A DNA stretch of 64,000 bases from Anastrepha obliqua (lineage: Eukaryota; Arthropoda; Insecta; Diptera; Tephritidae): the NCBI RefSeq assembly GCF_027943255.1, contig NC_072893.1, forward strand, positions 42,368,001 to 42,432,000, in the 5' to 3' direction. Within the stretch, counting starts at the first letter, position 1, and the number at the start of each line of letters is the position of its first letter. A program made the translations under genes and the position numbers. The notes beneath the pieces were generated by a model that was not told the DNA's origin, made no database searches, and was given only the letters and a program-made list of their open reading frames with translations. This document shows positions 1 to 10,961 of the stretch, one piece after another.

Positions 1-937
1 AGCATCCCAGGATAGTTAGTTGTGCGGTGGGTTGAAAAGATGTACAAAGCCTCGGATGAGAACTTCCCCTCGTTGTGTTAGGATTGAATTATTAAACAAA
101 TGAATAAAAAATATATAAAATGAAAAAGAATGATGCGAACCCTTTGCTGCCCTTTGTCAGGACACACGAGTGAAATTAAATTTTTCACTGAATAATATTA
201 TAACCTCAAAATTTGAGAACATCCACTGCCCCAATTGTGCACTTTTATTCGAATACTCTGTTGAAAAACGCTCCACAAGCCAAAAATCTAAAATCCGTAA
301 ATGTCCAAAAGTCACTAAATAATACGATTTTCTAACGATTTTTATTTAAATTCAATTTCAAAGCGGGTCAGCAATCTTTCCGCAAGTGTACAAGAGTAAA
401 GGGTGTGATTGCGGGGGTCATGATGCGAAGCATACGTAGAAGCACAGCGCTCAGTACAATTTAAATGCAACTCATTGCATCAGCGCAGCAACTAACTGGC
501 AAAGCGACTAGCCACCGCCCCCTCTGGCAAGTCGTTAAATCGAATTCGTGGAAGTGGATTGTAAAGAGCCTTGAGTCTGAATGAATGTGAAAGGATTTCT
601 GTATATAAGTGTGTGTGTGTGTATGTATGTGTGATGTGGTAAAGCTTATAAAAATATTTATGTGCAAGTTGAACGCGCGGCGCTTGTTCTGCAATTTTTG
701 CATTTCGATTGGTTTCATTTGATTTGGCAATGGTCGCCGTTTGCTGGCAACTTGGCCAAGTTGTTGCTATTGGTGACCCAATTTAGGCTGTAAATGCAGC
801 AACAAAAAAAAAAGCTGCTATGGCCGATTGAAAGCGTATTTTTGTAGCGCATAGTCAAATTCTACTTAAGTTCTTTTTTCAGTGATTTTTGTTTTTGTTT
901 TTTCATGTAGCTCTATTCAATTTTTTTCCATTTACTA
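1..937. other. No gene recognised; AT-rich non-coding DNA
   Basis: I see no protein similarity, RNA gene or element end here. The only structure is a short GT-rich microsatellite at about 609-632. The open frame near 461-730 on the minus strand is low-complexity (His/Thr-rich, a translation of that microsatellite) and I do not call it a gene. Confidence 0.6.
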
Positions 938-1821
938 TAGGGTGGTTAAGTTTCAAGGGCCGGTATTGATTTTCAATAAAATACAATTTTTTTAGATTAT
1001 TATTATCATTTCTCTTTATTATGATAATATTGGTATGGCTCAATTACGTATGGAATAAAATATCGGCCAAATGGCTGCCGCGGCCTCGGCGGCACACCTC
1101 CATCCGATGGTCCAAACTTTCGATGACGTTGAGGTATAATTGAGGTTCTATGCCGTTAATGTGCCGAATTATCTCATCCTTTAGCTCTTGAATTGCTGCT
1201 GGCTTTTTGACGTACACCTTTTCTTTCAAATAACCCCAAAGAAAGAAGTCCAACGGTGTCAAATCACATGATCTTGGCGGCTAATTGACATCGCCGCGAC
1301 GTGAGATTATTCGGGCAAGAAATTTTTCGCGCAAAAGAGCCATTGTTTCGTTAGCCGTGTGACAAGTGGTACCGTCCTGTTGAAACCACATATCGTCCAC
1401 ATCCATATCTTCCAATTTAAGTTCGTTATCATCTCACGATAGCGAACACTATTTACAGTAACTGCCTGACCGGTCTCATTTTGGAAAAAATACGGCCCAA
1501 TGATGCCGCCGGCCCATAAACTGCACCAAACAGTCACTCTTTGTAGGTGCATTGGTTTTTCGGCAATCACTCTTGGATTATCAGGTGAAAATGTGCCTCA
1601 TCACTGAAGATGATTTTCTTCGAAGGTCCGTTTTGATTTGAACGCCCGTTTTCATAATAAGCCTGAATAACTTTAACGCGTTGCTCGATTGTGTATCTTT
1701 CCATAGTTGAAATTGAGTTTGTCTGAAATTGAAAAATGTCAAATGAAATGCAGAAAAAACTTTAACGTTTAGGTGTGATTCACATTCAGCATCGGTCGGC
1801 CCTAAAAATTTAACCACCCTT
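938..1821 (-). mobile_element. DD41D (rosa-type) Tc1/mariner element, copy A
   Basis: This is a complete but internally deleted DNA transposon. The left end reads TAGGGTGGTTAAGTTTCAAG and the right end, read inward, starts AAGGGTGGTTAAATTT, so it has terminal inverted repeats. TA dinucleotides at 936-937 and 1822-1823 are the target duplication. The transposase lies on the minus strand. A second copy of the same family with matching ends sits at 9948-10854. The two copies are about 0.9 kb, shorter than an autonomous element of this group, because the DNA-binding half of the gene is missing. Confidence 0.88.
1044..1704 (-). pseudogene. DD41D transposase pseudogene, copy A
   Basis: The ATG is at 1702-1704. 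About 25 N-terminal residues run straight into KKIIFSDEAHF, the first catalytic Asp block, so the helix-turn-helix domain normally lying between them is gone. Then follow GGIIGPYFF, the block MWFQQDG or its frameshifted remnant, and LTPLDFFLWG. By my count 41 residues separate the second and third catalytic Asp, the DD41D signature. Lesions include a deletion after SDEAHFHL, a frameshift near 1430 and a nonsense TAG at 1281-1283 where Trp is expected. It would have cut and pasted the element in the nucleus; this copy cannot. Confidence 0.85.
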
Positions 1822-3007
1822 TATATTTGCGCATATTCGGAAATTGTTGTGCGCTCGCTGCCATTGAATTGTATGCTTGACAAAAGCTGCAGATTTTTTG
1901 CAGGTTCTGCTACATTCAGCTAGAAGTACAACTTTTTGTGTGCTTTTGTCACAAATTCTAATTTTTTATTTTATTTTTAAAGCAGCCGGCTGCAACTCTG
2001 CTCCAATTACCTACTACAGTCGACAATTGGGCGAATTGCGAAATTAGTGCAAGCGAAATGAATTGCAAAAACAAAAAGTAAACCAAAATTCAAGGATGAC
2101 TGCATTTTTAAAAATGCATTGCATTTAAATTTTTTAAAGATTCACACCAATGCGACCTATAAATCGCCTTCAGCTGGTTTAATTGCTGTGTACGCCGCGT
2201 AAATATTTTTTATGTAAATTTGCATTCTACGCAATCCGCTGCTGTTCAGCACTTTTCACACACACAATTCACAGCTTCCTTTATGCTCGCAACGAATGCG
2301 GTCACGGCGCCTTGTCTCACCCGCCTTCGGGCGTTAAGGACCGGCAGTTATTTATGACCGCACGTCGAATAGCCGCATAACAAATAAACGCATAAATATT
2401 CATTAATACCATTCAAGGCTGGGATTGCATTTCCATGCCAATTGTTAATAAATGTTAAGTAATAATAATGCGGCAACTGCAAAAAGAAAATCAAAAATAA
2501 ATAACAAAAAACAAGAGAAATAAAAAAACCAAAGGTGGCGGAATTAAACCAAAAAGTGGTAATTTAATGCTTGAAAATATACAAGAAAAAAATGTGTCAT
2601 ATTAAAAATGTAGGCTTCAATAAATCATGGCCAACAACGGATGCATAGCCGGACATTATCTTTAAATCTTTATTATTGAATTGTGAATTATTTGTGGAAT
2701 TTATGAAGCCACCGCAATCAGTCATATCAAATAGTGAGTAAAATTAATTATAATAATAATTGTGGCGGCGCGCACATACTGACAAGGACTAGGGATCATC
2801 GTTCGTATATTCGCCCAGCGAGTAAATGGTTGCTCCCCGTATTGCTGTGTATACTTCTGCGTGTTGTATCTTTTACAGTGCATGTCTCATGCGGGCGAGC
2901 AATGAAAAAAATTACGCCTTATCTCTTAACCCTTTCGACCCGACATTCGCGCAGCAATCCAGGTATAAAATTGTTTATCCAAGTTGGTTAATTAGGTGAT
3001 GAATAAT
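1822..3007. other. No gene recognised
   Basis: The stretch is AT-rich with scattered short open frames of no recognisable family. The frames at 2183-2380 and 2734-2991 show no domain, no signal peptide with a convincing context, and no conserved motif. I see no element ends. Confidence 0.55.
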
Positions 3008-3301
3008 TTAAAAAATATTAAAAATCTGAGATGCAATAACAGAGTGGCGCGGTGGGTCTCTGTGGGTAAACCATTGTACCACGCCTGTAGTTTGTAAGCC
3101 GTCCTGGATCAATGCCTCAGCTAAAGTAACTAAAAACGATTTGAATTGTATCTTTTTTCGGTTGAGGTCGTTATAAATAACCAAAGCATTCACTGCTGTC
3201 ATCATTATCAGATGGTAAAACATTTTCTTCCACCACTTATCCGATTTCCTATCGTATTCATAAAGCCCAGACATCTGATCAGCCAAGTCGACTCCTCCCA
3301 T
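3008..3301 (-). pseudogene. piggyBac transposase fragment (C-terminal part)
   Basis: The fragment carries MGGVDLADQ followed by a W-W-K-K-M-F-Y-H pattern and NALVIYND, the typical late catalytic region of piggyBac-family DDE transposases (DDE_Tnp_1_7). MGGVDLADQ holds the third conserved Asp of that family. About 97 residues remain of roughly 600 in a full protein, and an in-frame stop lies just upstream of the Met. No TTAA-flanked ends are recognisable nearby. It is a dead fragment that would belong to an element class using TTAA targets. Confidence 0.82.
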
Positions 3302-4019
3302 GATCTACCTATAACATTTTATTTGACTTGGACATTGCACTAGAATTTTTTCTCCTGTTTTCAACGTTTTTGTAACATTAGTCCTCTTTGAATTTTTTAT
3401 TTAAGATGACTTTGGAAGGCTGTGTGTTTCCCCGAACCAACTTATCTTTTTTTTAAGGACTACACTTTGACGTCAAAAATTTTAAACAAATTAATATAAA
3501 ATTAACTTAAAAAAATTTTTTTTATATACTTCAAAACACCAACAAAAACATGTAAGAACTTTAAAATGATCGCATTTTATTTTCTTTTTAAAAAAGATTC
3601 ATGAAAAAACGTGGAAATTTCGGTCGTTACACCGGGATTGGTTGTATTTGCATAGTTAGCAACAACATTGCGTAAACTTGTAATTTCCGAAGTTAACGAA
3701 GAGATCATTGTTTATTGCGTATGAAGCACGAACTTCAGCAAACGAGCTATCACACTTTTGGGAGAACTGAGAATTAACACTACTCAGAGCATTTACCACA
3801 GAAAGTACATATTTGCGCTTTTTCGGAGCGCAGAGCATTCAAAGTTTTAGCAATATCGAGCTGCGTTATATGTTAACTATTGGATTTTTCACTTGAATTA
3901 GGAATAGAGACAGTAATAGGGGGCGGAAAACAAATAGATGCCCGATGCTCAAGTGAACACGATTTACAATAATATTGTTTATTTGATGTGAGCAGAAAAT
4001 CAAGACCAGCCGATGACAT
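3302..4019. other. No gene recognised; one unassigned 60-codon frame
   Basis: The minus frame at 3656-3838 contains a pattern loosely like the VRASY-type segment seen in BED-finger/hAT-derived proteins. The similarity is too weak to name, and no zinc-finger Cys/His arrangement is visible. The rest is AT-rich DNA without element ends. Confidence 0.35.
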
Positions 4020-4021
4020 AC

Positions 4022-4390
4022 GAGGGGTACCTTTTATATGTCGAGATTAGAGAACCAAAACAAATCATCGAAAATCACTTTATTGTTTTTCAAAATATTC
4101 TCCATGAAGATCAATACACTTTTCCATGCGTTTGAACCAATTGTTGAAGCACTTTTGCCACTCTGAATGAGGTACCTCCAAAACATGCATTCTGAATGCC
4201 GCAACCGCTTCTTCAGGTGTCGAAAAACGTTGACCTCTCAGTTTGTTTTTTACGTACGGGAATAAAAAGAAGTCATTCGGTGCCAAGTCAGAACTATACG
4301 GCGGATGACTCGTATTAACACATTCCAAATGAAACTGGCCATTGCACTTTGCCGGCAACACCTTTGGTGTGGTCAACTTTAGTTATGATC
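4022..4390 (-). pseudogene. mariner (DD34D) transposase 3' fragment
   Basis: The minus frame at 4080-4376 reads HPPYSSDLAPNDFFLFPYVK followed by a W-x-K-C-F-N-N-W-x-K-R motif and a terminal GEYFE. This is the third catalytic Asp block and C-terminal tail of mariner transposases. The sequence on its low-coordinate side (from about 4022, GAGGGGTACC) is probably the degenerate 3' terminal repeat. Everything upstream of the third Asp block is missing, so it is a truncated relic. Confidence 0.82.
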
Positions 4391-4672
4391 AACTTTTTGA
4401 CCGTAAGCACAAGTCATTCTGAATATGATTTTATGTACTCAGTTTTTGTTTTTTCAGTGTGATAAGTTTGCTAGGATTAATTTCCAAAACAGAGTCACTG
4501 TCTTATAGAGCGTGAAACAAAATTTAATTATAATTGGCGAATTCACTGGGAAATAAACATAGACTGAGGAGCGAACCAAAACACGTCCGTATACTGCAGC
4601 ATTCACTTTCACAGTGATAAATCTAAGTCATAATTCGAGACTAGTTCTAAATCCCGCAAATAAGAGCTGATA
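4391..4672. other. No gene recognised
   Basis: Spacer between the mariner relic and the Tc1 element. I see nothing beyond the Tc1 target TA at its right edge. Confidence 0.55.
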
Positions 4673-6307
4673 CAGCTGTTGACAGCTAATTAGAAACGAC
4701 ACTTATTTCAAAATAAATTTTCCATTTTCCTTTAAAACACGTATTTTCATAACTTTTTGCCAATTTTATTTAAACATATGATAAACTTAAAAACTAGTGG
4801 AAAACAATTTAATCGCAATTCGTTATTAAATATATATATGTATATATTTTTAAAGCATGTGAAATGCACGATTTGGATAGGGCAACTAATTAGAAACAGT
4901 AATGTAATCAGATCAACATAGAGATTATGTTAGTATTTGGTTCCATAACCCTTTTGCTTCAACACTGCTCACATCGATTGCGCATTGATGTAATGAGATT
5001 CTGACAGCGCGCCACAGGTATTGCTTGCCATGCCGTTTTTACTTCGGCAAAAAGGACATCCATATTTGGGATATTTTTGGCACTCACGGCTTTTTTAACG
5101 TCACCCCAGAGCTGCTCTATTGGGTTTAAGTCCGGACTGGATGATGGCCATTCCAAAACATTGATGGAATTTTCGCCGAAAAACTGTTACGTCAACTTTG
5201 CCGTGTGCTTTGGATCATTATCCTGTTGAAACTTCCATATAACAGGCAAATTCTCCTCAGCCCACGGCAACATTACATATTTTAGTATAACGACGTATTT
5301 CTCCTTATTTAAAATTTCATAAATCCTATGGATTGAGCCAACACCATTCCACCAGAAACATCGCCACACCATGATTGATCCTCCACAATGCTTCACTACC
5401 CGTGAAACGTAGCGAGGATTGAATTCTTGGTTGATTGGCCGTCGAACATACCTTTTACCATCTGGGCCTATGCGATTTATCTTGGTTTCATCGCTCCAAA
5501 CGATATATTTCCATTGATTTGGAGTCCATGACCAATGGGATCTCGCAAAGACTACTCGCTGTCTCCTTTGTATCTTGGTTAGAAGGGGCTTTTTGCTTGC
5601 TGCTCTGCCATGCAGTCCAGATTCGACCAGACGCCGAGCAATTGTCCTCTTGGATATTTCGAAATTATATTGATCCTGAATTTCCCGTTGGATGTCAGTG
5701 CAAGTCTTTTTTGGGTCTCTTTTGGAGATGATTGCTATCTTGCGGTCAATTTCTGCTGAAGTTTTCCGTGGCCTTTTCTTACGTGGAACGTTGTCAACAG
5801 CCTTAAAAAGTTGGATATGCTTTAAGGCGTTAAAAACCATTTTTTTGAGCATTTGACTTGCTTAGAAATTTCACTGTACGACTTTCCAGCTTTACGAAGG
5901 TCAAAAAAGGAGCTGCGCAGGGCAGGTGTACAGGTGCTGCTTTTTCCCATTACACATCTTGAAGACGAATATTCTAGTTGCTTTTAAACAACCAATTTAA
6001 AATATATACATACCAAAAAGTCGATTATATTACTATTAAAATATCACAACTTGCCGAATATGCTTCCATTGAACAACTGTTTCAGTTTATTTACCTTGAA
6101 CTAAGTAACCCATACACTGCGTCGGATAATATTAACGGTACTTCAATTACACAACTACAAAACTAGGCGCGTTGGGTAGTAAATAGAGTAACAAAAGCAA
6201 TGCAAATGATTTTAAGAGAAAAAATAACGGTAAATTTAAACAGTTTAATATTATGCTCATCAAGCGTTTATCAAAAGAGAGCGTTTCTAATTAGCTGACA
6301 ACAGCTG
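4673..6307 (-). mobile_element. Tc1-family DNA transposon with both ends
   Basis: The left end is CAGCTGTTGACAGCTAATTA and the right end read inward is CAGCTGTTGTCAGCTAATTA, one mismatch over about 26 bp. TA target duplications lie at 4671-4672 and 6308-6309. The element is 1635 bp, the usual length for Tc1-like transposons. It holds one transposase gene on the minus strand (4959-5950) with only two obvious lesions. It is therefore a relatively young copy, and an intact relative may exist elsewhere in the genome. Confidence 0.93.
4959..5950 (-). pseudogene. Tc1-family transposase, nearly intact (DD34E)
   Basis: The ATG is at 5948-5950 (MGKSS...). It is followed by paired helix-turn-helix regions with typical Tc1 text (GKSYSEIS, then KRTIARRL), the first catalytic Asp in WSDETK, the second in FQQDNDPKHTA, and the Glu in SPDLNPIEQLWG. 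By my count 34 residues lie between the second Asp and the Glu (DD34E). Two defects are visible: a 1-bp shift in the A-run at 5840-5846 (minus strand) and a TAA at 5187-5189 just after the second Asp block. The reading frame is otherwise open for about 330 codons, the normal family length. Confidence 0.93.
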
Positions 6308-6433
6308 TATGTACAGCAACTCTTTTGCGATAATTCGGCGCTTGTGTTGAATTTGATATATTGAAACTGGCTAGGTCCGTGTACGTCAAGAATAATAAAA
6401 ATAGAGTGCGTGACATCATATTAGCTGAGTTGT

Positions 6434-6780
6434 TCAGTGTTGCCAATCATTTATGCCCTCGATAGCCTCACGAATTCCATATTTGAGGTCTTGAATCGAC
6501 GCGTAGACCTTCTCTTCCCCGTAGCCCCAAAGAAAAAAGTCACAAGGTGTTAAATCACAAGATCTCGGTGGCCAATCGTGATCATCTCTTCGAGAGATAA
6601 CACGGTCCGGAAACTTTCCCCGTAAAAGATCAATCGTTTCGTTGCTTGTGTGGCACGTAGCGTCAACTTTTTCAAAATAAATGTTGTCCAGATCAATACC
6701 ATCAAATTCCAGCCATAAAAAATCGTTAATCATCTCTCGATAGCGCAATCCATTCATTCATAACAGCTGTTATTGGAAAA
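6434..6780 (-). pseudogene. DD41D transposase fragment
   Basis: The fragment covers RYREMI, a degenerate second-Asp block (FEKVDATCHT where FQQDGATCHT is expected), WPPRSCDLTPCDFFLWG, and part of the tail. Spacing matches the DD41D class. Both ends of the element are missing, and the sequence after about 6435 is unrelated. It differs from copies A and B, so it belongs to another DD41D subfamily. Confidence 0.82.
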
Positions 6781-7486
6781 CCCTTTATTTATGATAATGT
6801 GCCATAAGATGGATTTTCTGCAATTAATGTAAAATTCAATTCATTTGTTCGAGCAAATCCTCTTGCTACCTATTGGAGATGCAGCAGTGTAATTAGAAAT
6901 ATGTGAACTTGTAATTCCTCACTATGTAATCGACACCAGTTGCTAAAAGTTTTCTCTGGCTGCTTTTTCCTTCCAATTGTTAGTGTTTTTTTGTGCTTGT
7001 TATTAGAAACTTACAAAAACCCAGCACAAAATCAATAAATGAAGCTAGGAGCAGACATACATACATACATAAGTAAGTTGAACAGTACAATAAACATAAA
7101 ATTTAGTTTGTTAGCTAGGGATCCTAAGCCCGCAGTCCCGAAAAATCAGTGCGTTTAAACTACCACAATTTTATGGTTTAACTTACAAAAAATCCGGGAT
7201 ACTTTGTTTTTGTTTTTTAGTATTGATAATTAAATGTCTATTCAAATTGAAGCAGTGGAAAGATTTGGAATACAATTTTATTGAAGGAAATTTAACATTA
7301 ATTAAATTACAAAATGTTTCCTTTCAGTTGGGCAAAAAATCAGTATGAGTGTGGGAAATTCGCAACGCGGGAAAATACAAAGGGACGCAAAATTAATAAC
7401 CATATCGGAAGTTTTTTAATTTTTGCATATGGCGTCGTACGTCAATCATATTTGAATCTTGTGCTCTAGACAGCTGCAGTATATAA
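6781..7486. other. No gene recognised
   Basis: AT-rich DNA with a short CATA repeat near 7049-7070. No coding similarity or element end is seen. Confidence 0.55.
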
Positions 7487-7975
7487 ACAGGGATAGAAGG
7501 GCTATTTATTGGACCAACTCCATTTTTCTGCTTTAACAAGAATAATGTAAAACAGGAAACCAAACAATGGATCCAAACTAAGATCAGTGAATACTGGAAC
7601 GGCACAAGCGTCCAAAAATTTTGGAACTTCAATGCCAACAGCGCAAAATCTGCTCTAACTCTAGGTAAAAAGGGTCTCAGATTACACTGTGGAGCACTTA
7701 CAGGTTGCTTTGCCTGTAATAAACACCTTAACACAATAGGTCCATCTGGCTCTAGTTTATGTAGATTCTGCTGGGATGAAGAGGAGTCCATGGAACACTT
7801 AATCACCAACTGTGAATCCGGGGCTCGTACCTACTAGAGGAGGAAGACCTACCATTGCTCCCTCCTAAGGAGCTGGTTCGATTCCTCGGTATACTAAATA
7901 ATTATAATTAAGTAATTAGGTGCACACAACAGATCATTCTGGTCACAGGGCATAAAGGCATTACATTACCATATA
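7487..7975 (+). pseudogene. 3' end of an RNase H-type non-LTR retrotransposon
   Basis: From 7487 an open frame of 116 codons ends at TAG 7835-7837. It contains GPTPFF near the start and, near the end, LCRFCWDEEESMEHLITNC, the C-x2-C-x8-H-x4-C motif that closes the pol protein of I/LOA/R1-type LINEs. The usual last residues (PPKELVRFLGIL) continue in another frame after a shift at about 7825. A 3' untranslated tail with an ACCATA-like end reaches about 7975. Endonuclease, reverse transcriptase and RNase H are absent, so this is a 5'-truncated copy. Confidence 0.8.
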
Positions 7976-8094
7976 AACAGGCAAGCCGAATAAAGTTTTC
8001 CATCGCTCAAAATAAGTTTTTGTATTTAGTAAAACAGTTGTCCGAAAACGAAATTGATTCATTAAGTTAGTAGATTAGTAGCTAGTAACCTCGA

Positions 8095-8310
8095 TTGCGG
8101 GCCTCGGTAGTCTAGCGTAAACGCACTAGCCTGCTATCCCAGAGGTTGTGGGTTCGAATCGCACGTAGAGAACGGTTCTCGCTCTATTCCAAATGTACCT
8201 ACTCTTCTTCTTTCTAAAAACAACATAAACAAAAAAATACTCATTCCTCAAACCCAAAAACTTATCCTTTCCATCCTTACTCCCGCACAAAAAGTCAGCG
8301 TATTATTTGC
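8095..8310 (+). repeat. tRNA-derived SINE-like repeat
   Basis: A pol III-type pair of boxes is visible: an A-box-like TAGTCTAGCG at 8108-8117 and a B box GGTTCGAATC at 8151-8160. The flanks cannot form a tRNA acceptor stem and the anticodon arm is poor, so this is not a functional tRNA gene. Downstream is a C/T-rich, A-rich body without coding content. The 3' limit is uncertain. It is a different family from the SINE copies at 22-43 kb. Confidence 0.55.
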
Positions 8311-8332
8311 ATTGTGGCTGCTAAAAACAAGC

Positions 8333-8635
8333 AAAAACAAAGAAAAGCACACAGTTACACAATGCATCAGTGGCACCAGCAAGAGGAAGCGGGCAACCGT
8401 GGTAATAGCGCAGATACACGAAATTTAGCGAAGCCCTCAACCATCTGTGCGATCTTTCTGCTAGAAAAATTTGACACACAGATGGCGCTCCAAGCAGTAA
8501 GAAGGCGTTGTTCCTGAGCAACGACAGGTGCGCATTCGCTCTACTAAAGATTGCTAGCTAATTACCCTGTCAGAAATCAATCAGATTAACGAAAGCAACG
8601 CAATACAAGTCTTGTCGAGGCCCTATGTTCCCTCG
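8333..8635 (+). repeat. Copy 2 of a ~300-350 bp dispersed repeat
   Basis: This segment matches 12556-12910 along almost its whole length, with shared landmarks such as AAACAAAGAAAAGCACACAG at the left, ATGGCGCTCCAAGCAG in the middle and CCCTATG near the right. Both copies begin at about the same base, which argues for a discrete element rather than random 5' truncation. The right part resembles the 3' end of RTE-like LINEs in this window. No TSD is obvious at this copy. Confidence 0.7.
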
Positions 8636-8889
8636 ATTGTATACAATGTTTTACCATTTTTTGGGGAACCGGTTTTAGAAGTTCTCATCCGAAGCTTCGC
8701 TTTCGTTTTTATTGGACGGGATTTGGACTCAGCTATCATTGGTTGCTTTGTCTTCTCACATTTGTTCGCTCTTGAACGAGTGTTCGGAAGCTACACAGAG
8801 GATACTTCGACGAAGTCTGGAAGTTGTGAGTTGCTTGGATCAGCCTTGACCAACTGCTGCTTGACCAACCTGTCAGCCTTGAAATCCAA

Positions 8890-9385
8890 CGAAGAATCTC
8901 TCTTGCCAGAAAGTGCTACTTTGGACTAAGTAGGCAACTGACTAGTAAAGTCCTCTCTCGACGCACGAAACTAACACTCTATAATGCTCTCATCATGCTT
9001 ATCGTATGGCGGAGAAGCTTGGACGAACACAAAAAATCCGATCAGGCGGCCCTTGGAGTGCCTGAGAGAAAGATTTTGCGGACGATTTTTGGACCTTTGC
9101 ACGTTGGTGACTCTGAGTATCGCAGGCGATGAAAGAATGAGCTGTATGAGCTTTACGACGCCATAGACATAGAGCAGCAAGTAACGATCCAGCGGCTGCA
9201 TTGACTGGGTCATGCCATCCAAATGGATACGAACGCTCCGGCTCTGCAAAGATTCGATGCGGTACCAGCTAGTGGTAGCAGAGGAAGAGGAAGACCTCCT
9301 CTTCGTTGGCAAGACCATGCGGAGAAGGTGAAAGAATGGCAGTTATCGTGCCAATCAAGAAGAAGAAGAAGCAGAAATAAACCCA
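8890..9385 (+). pseudogene. RTE-like LINE (family A) 3' fragment
   Basis: Frameshifted C-terminal reverse-transcriptase text is present: a TLYNAL-like start, GVPERKILRTIFGP, YELYD, and GSRGRGRPPLRWQDH. This is the thumb/C-terminal region typical of RTE-like retrotransposons, with its GRGRP-x-RW motif. It ends in CCAATCAAGAAGAAGAAGAA, the 3' tail also seen reversed at 34352. A better-preserved copy is at 56850-57140. It is truncated at its 5' side and has several stops, so it is non-functional. Confidence 0.8.
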
Positions 9386-9456
9386 ATTACACCATTTGAA
9401 CCAATTTTGGTCCCTACTAATTTTATAAATGAAATATCTGTAAAAAAATTTGTTAA

Positions 9457-10961
9457 GGGGTTACATACGCCCAGGAGGGCCAAAAATGAGCTAAAAGAAA
9501 AACTGTTTTTAGAAGGGACAACAATAGAAATTAATATACAAACATTTCATACATTGTTTATTGGTATCTAAACTTTATAAAAAAAAATTATTTTAATTTT
9601 TCTTTACAAAAATTAGTATATAATAAATCAAAAAAAATTTTGCAATTTATGGAATTTTAAAAAATTATGCGTTTTACGTCATAAATGTCACACTTTAATT
9701 ATGTTTATAAAATTTTTCAATAAAAATATCAAAAATCCGGCTCGACAAACTATAGAGAAAATACTTTCTAATATTAACAAAAAAACCGCTTAAAAAATAT
9801 AAAAAAACTGTATGAGTTATCACGTAGACCGTGCCGAAAAAAATAGTTTCGAGAAAAACTAGTTTTAACGGCCAGCTGCCTCAAACGAATGACCAGCTAC
9901 CTTGCGCATCAAACTCTCGCCGGGCAGTGACCATAATTTTGTATCTAAAGGGTGGTTAAGTTTCAAGGGCCGTAGTTGATTTTGAATAAAATACAACTCT
10001 TTAAGAAATTATTGTCATTTCTCTTTATTATGATAATACTACGTATTATCAATTACGTATGCAACAAAACATTAGCCAAATCGTCGCCGTGGCCTTGGTG
10101 GCACACCTCCAGCCGATGGTCCAAATTTTCGATGACGCTGAGGCATAATTGAAGTTTTATGCCGTTAATGTGCTGAATTATCTCATCCTTTAGCTCTTGA
10201 ATTGTTGCTGGCTTAACGATGCACACCTTTTCTTTCAAATAATCGCAAAGAAAGAAGTCCAACGGTGTCAAATCACATGATTTTGGCGGCGAATTGACAT
10301 CGCCGCGACGTGAGATTATTCGGCCATCAAATTTTTCGCGCATAAGAACCATTGTTTCGTTAGCTGTGTGATAAGTGGTACCGTCCTGTTGAAACCACAT
10401 ATCGTCCACATTCACATCTTCCAATTCGGGCCATAAAAAGTTCGTTATCATCTCACGATAGCGATCACGATTCACAGTAAATGCCTGACGGGCCTCATTT
10501 TGGAAAAAATACGGGCCAATGATGCCGCTGGCTCATAAACCGCACCAAATAGCCACTCTTTGTTGGTGCATTGGTTTTTCGGCAATCACTCTTGGAGTAT
10601 CATTCGCCGAAATGCGGTAATTCTGCTTATTGACGAATCCACTGAGGTGAAAATGTGCCTCATCACTGAAGATGATTTTCTTCGAAAATTGGTCATTCAC
10701 TGTTGTCATAAACCTGCCGCCCCCATTCTGACCATTGACGACGCTTGAAATGTTAGACGCTGAAATTGAAAAATGTCAAATGAAATGCGGAAAAAAACTT
10801 CACGTTTAGGTGTGGTTCACATTCAATATCGGCCCTTGAAATTTAACCACCCTTTATAGGGAATTTTTACAATTGACTTTCATACAAATACGTCTAAAAC
10901 TAAAGAATAATAATTTGTAAAAAAAATCGATTTTTTGAAAATTCTAGACATATGTAACCCC
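9457..10961. mobile_element. TTAA-flanked terminal-inverted-repeat element (piggyBac-like MITE)
   Basis: The left end GGGGTTACATACG and the right end read inward GGGGTTACATATG form a 13-bp terminal inverted repeat with one mismatch. TTAA lies outside both ends (9453-9456 and 10962-10965), the target duplication of piggyBac-type transposons. Apart from the nested DD41D copy (9948-10854) the interior is AT-rich and has no coding similarity. Without the guest it is about 600 bp, a miniature non-autonomous element. An AAAATCGATTTT palindrome lies close to the right end. Confidence 0.8.
9948..10854 (-). mobile_element. DD41D element copy B, nested in the TTAA element
   Basis: The ends AAGGGTGGTTAAGTTTCAAG and AAGGGTGGTTAAATTTCAAG form inverted repeats flanked by TA (9946-9947, 10855-10856). 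The element is the same family as copy A. The transposase remnant (10053 to about 10720, minus) holds KKIIFSDEAHF, NKQNYRI, IGPYFFQNE, MWFQQDGTTYHTA and LTPLDFFL, with 41 residues between the last two Asp. A TGA at 10533-10535 replaces an expected Trp, and the helix-turn-helix domain is missing. The C-terminal 140 codons (10053-10475) are open. Confidence 0.9.

Noticed and set aside
938..1821. Ordinary DD34D mariner call for copies A and B
   Set aside because: Spacing between the second and third acids is 41, and the block is LTPLDFF rather than APSDY; assigned to DD41D.
7393..7809. 138-codon minus-strand frame
   Set aside because: Antisense to the LINE 3' fragment, which has the recognisable zinc motif.
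8101..8175. Possible tRNA gene
   Set aside because: B box is perfect but the acceptor and anticodon stems do not pair, and a SINE-like body follows; treated as tRNA-derived repeat.
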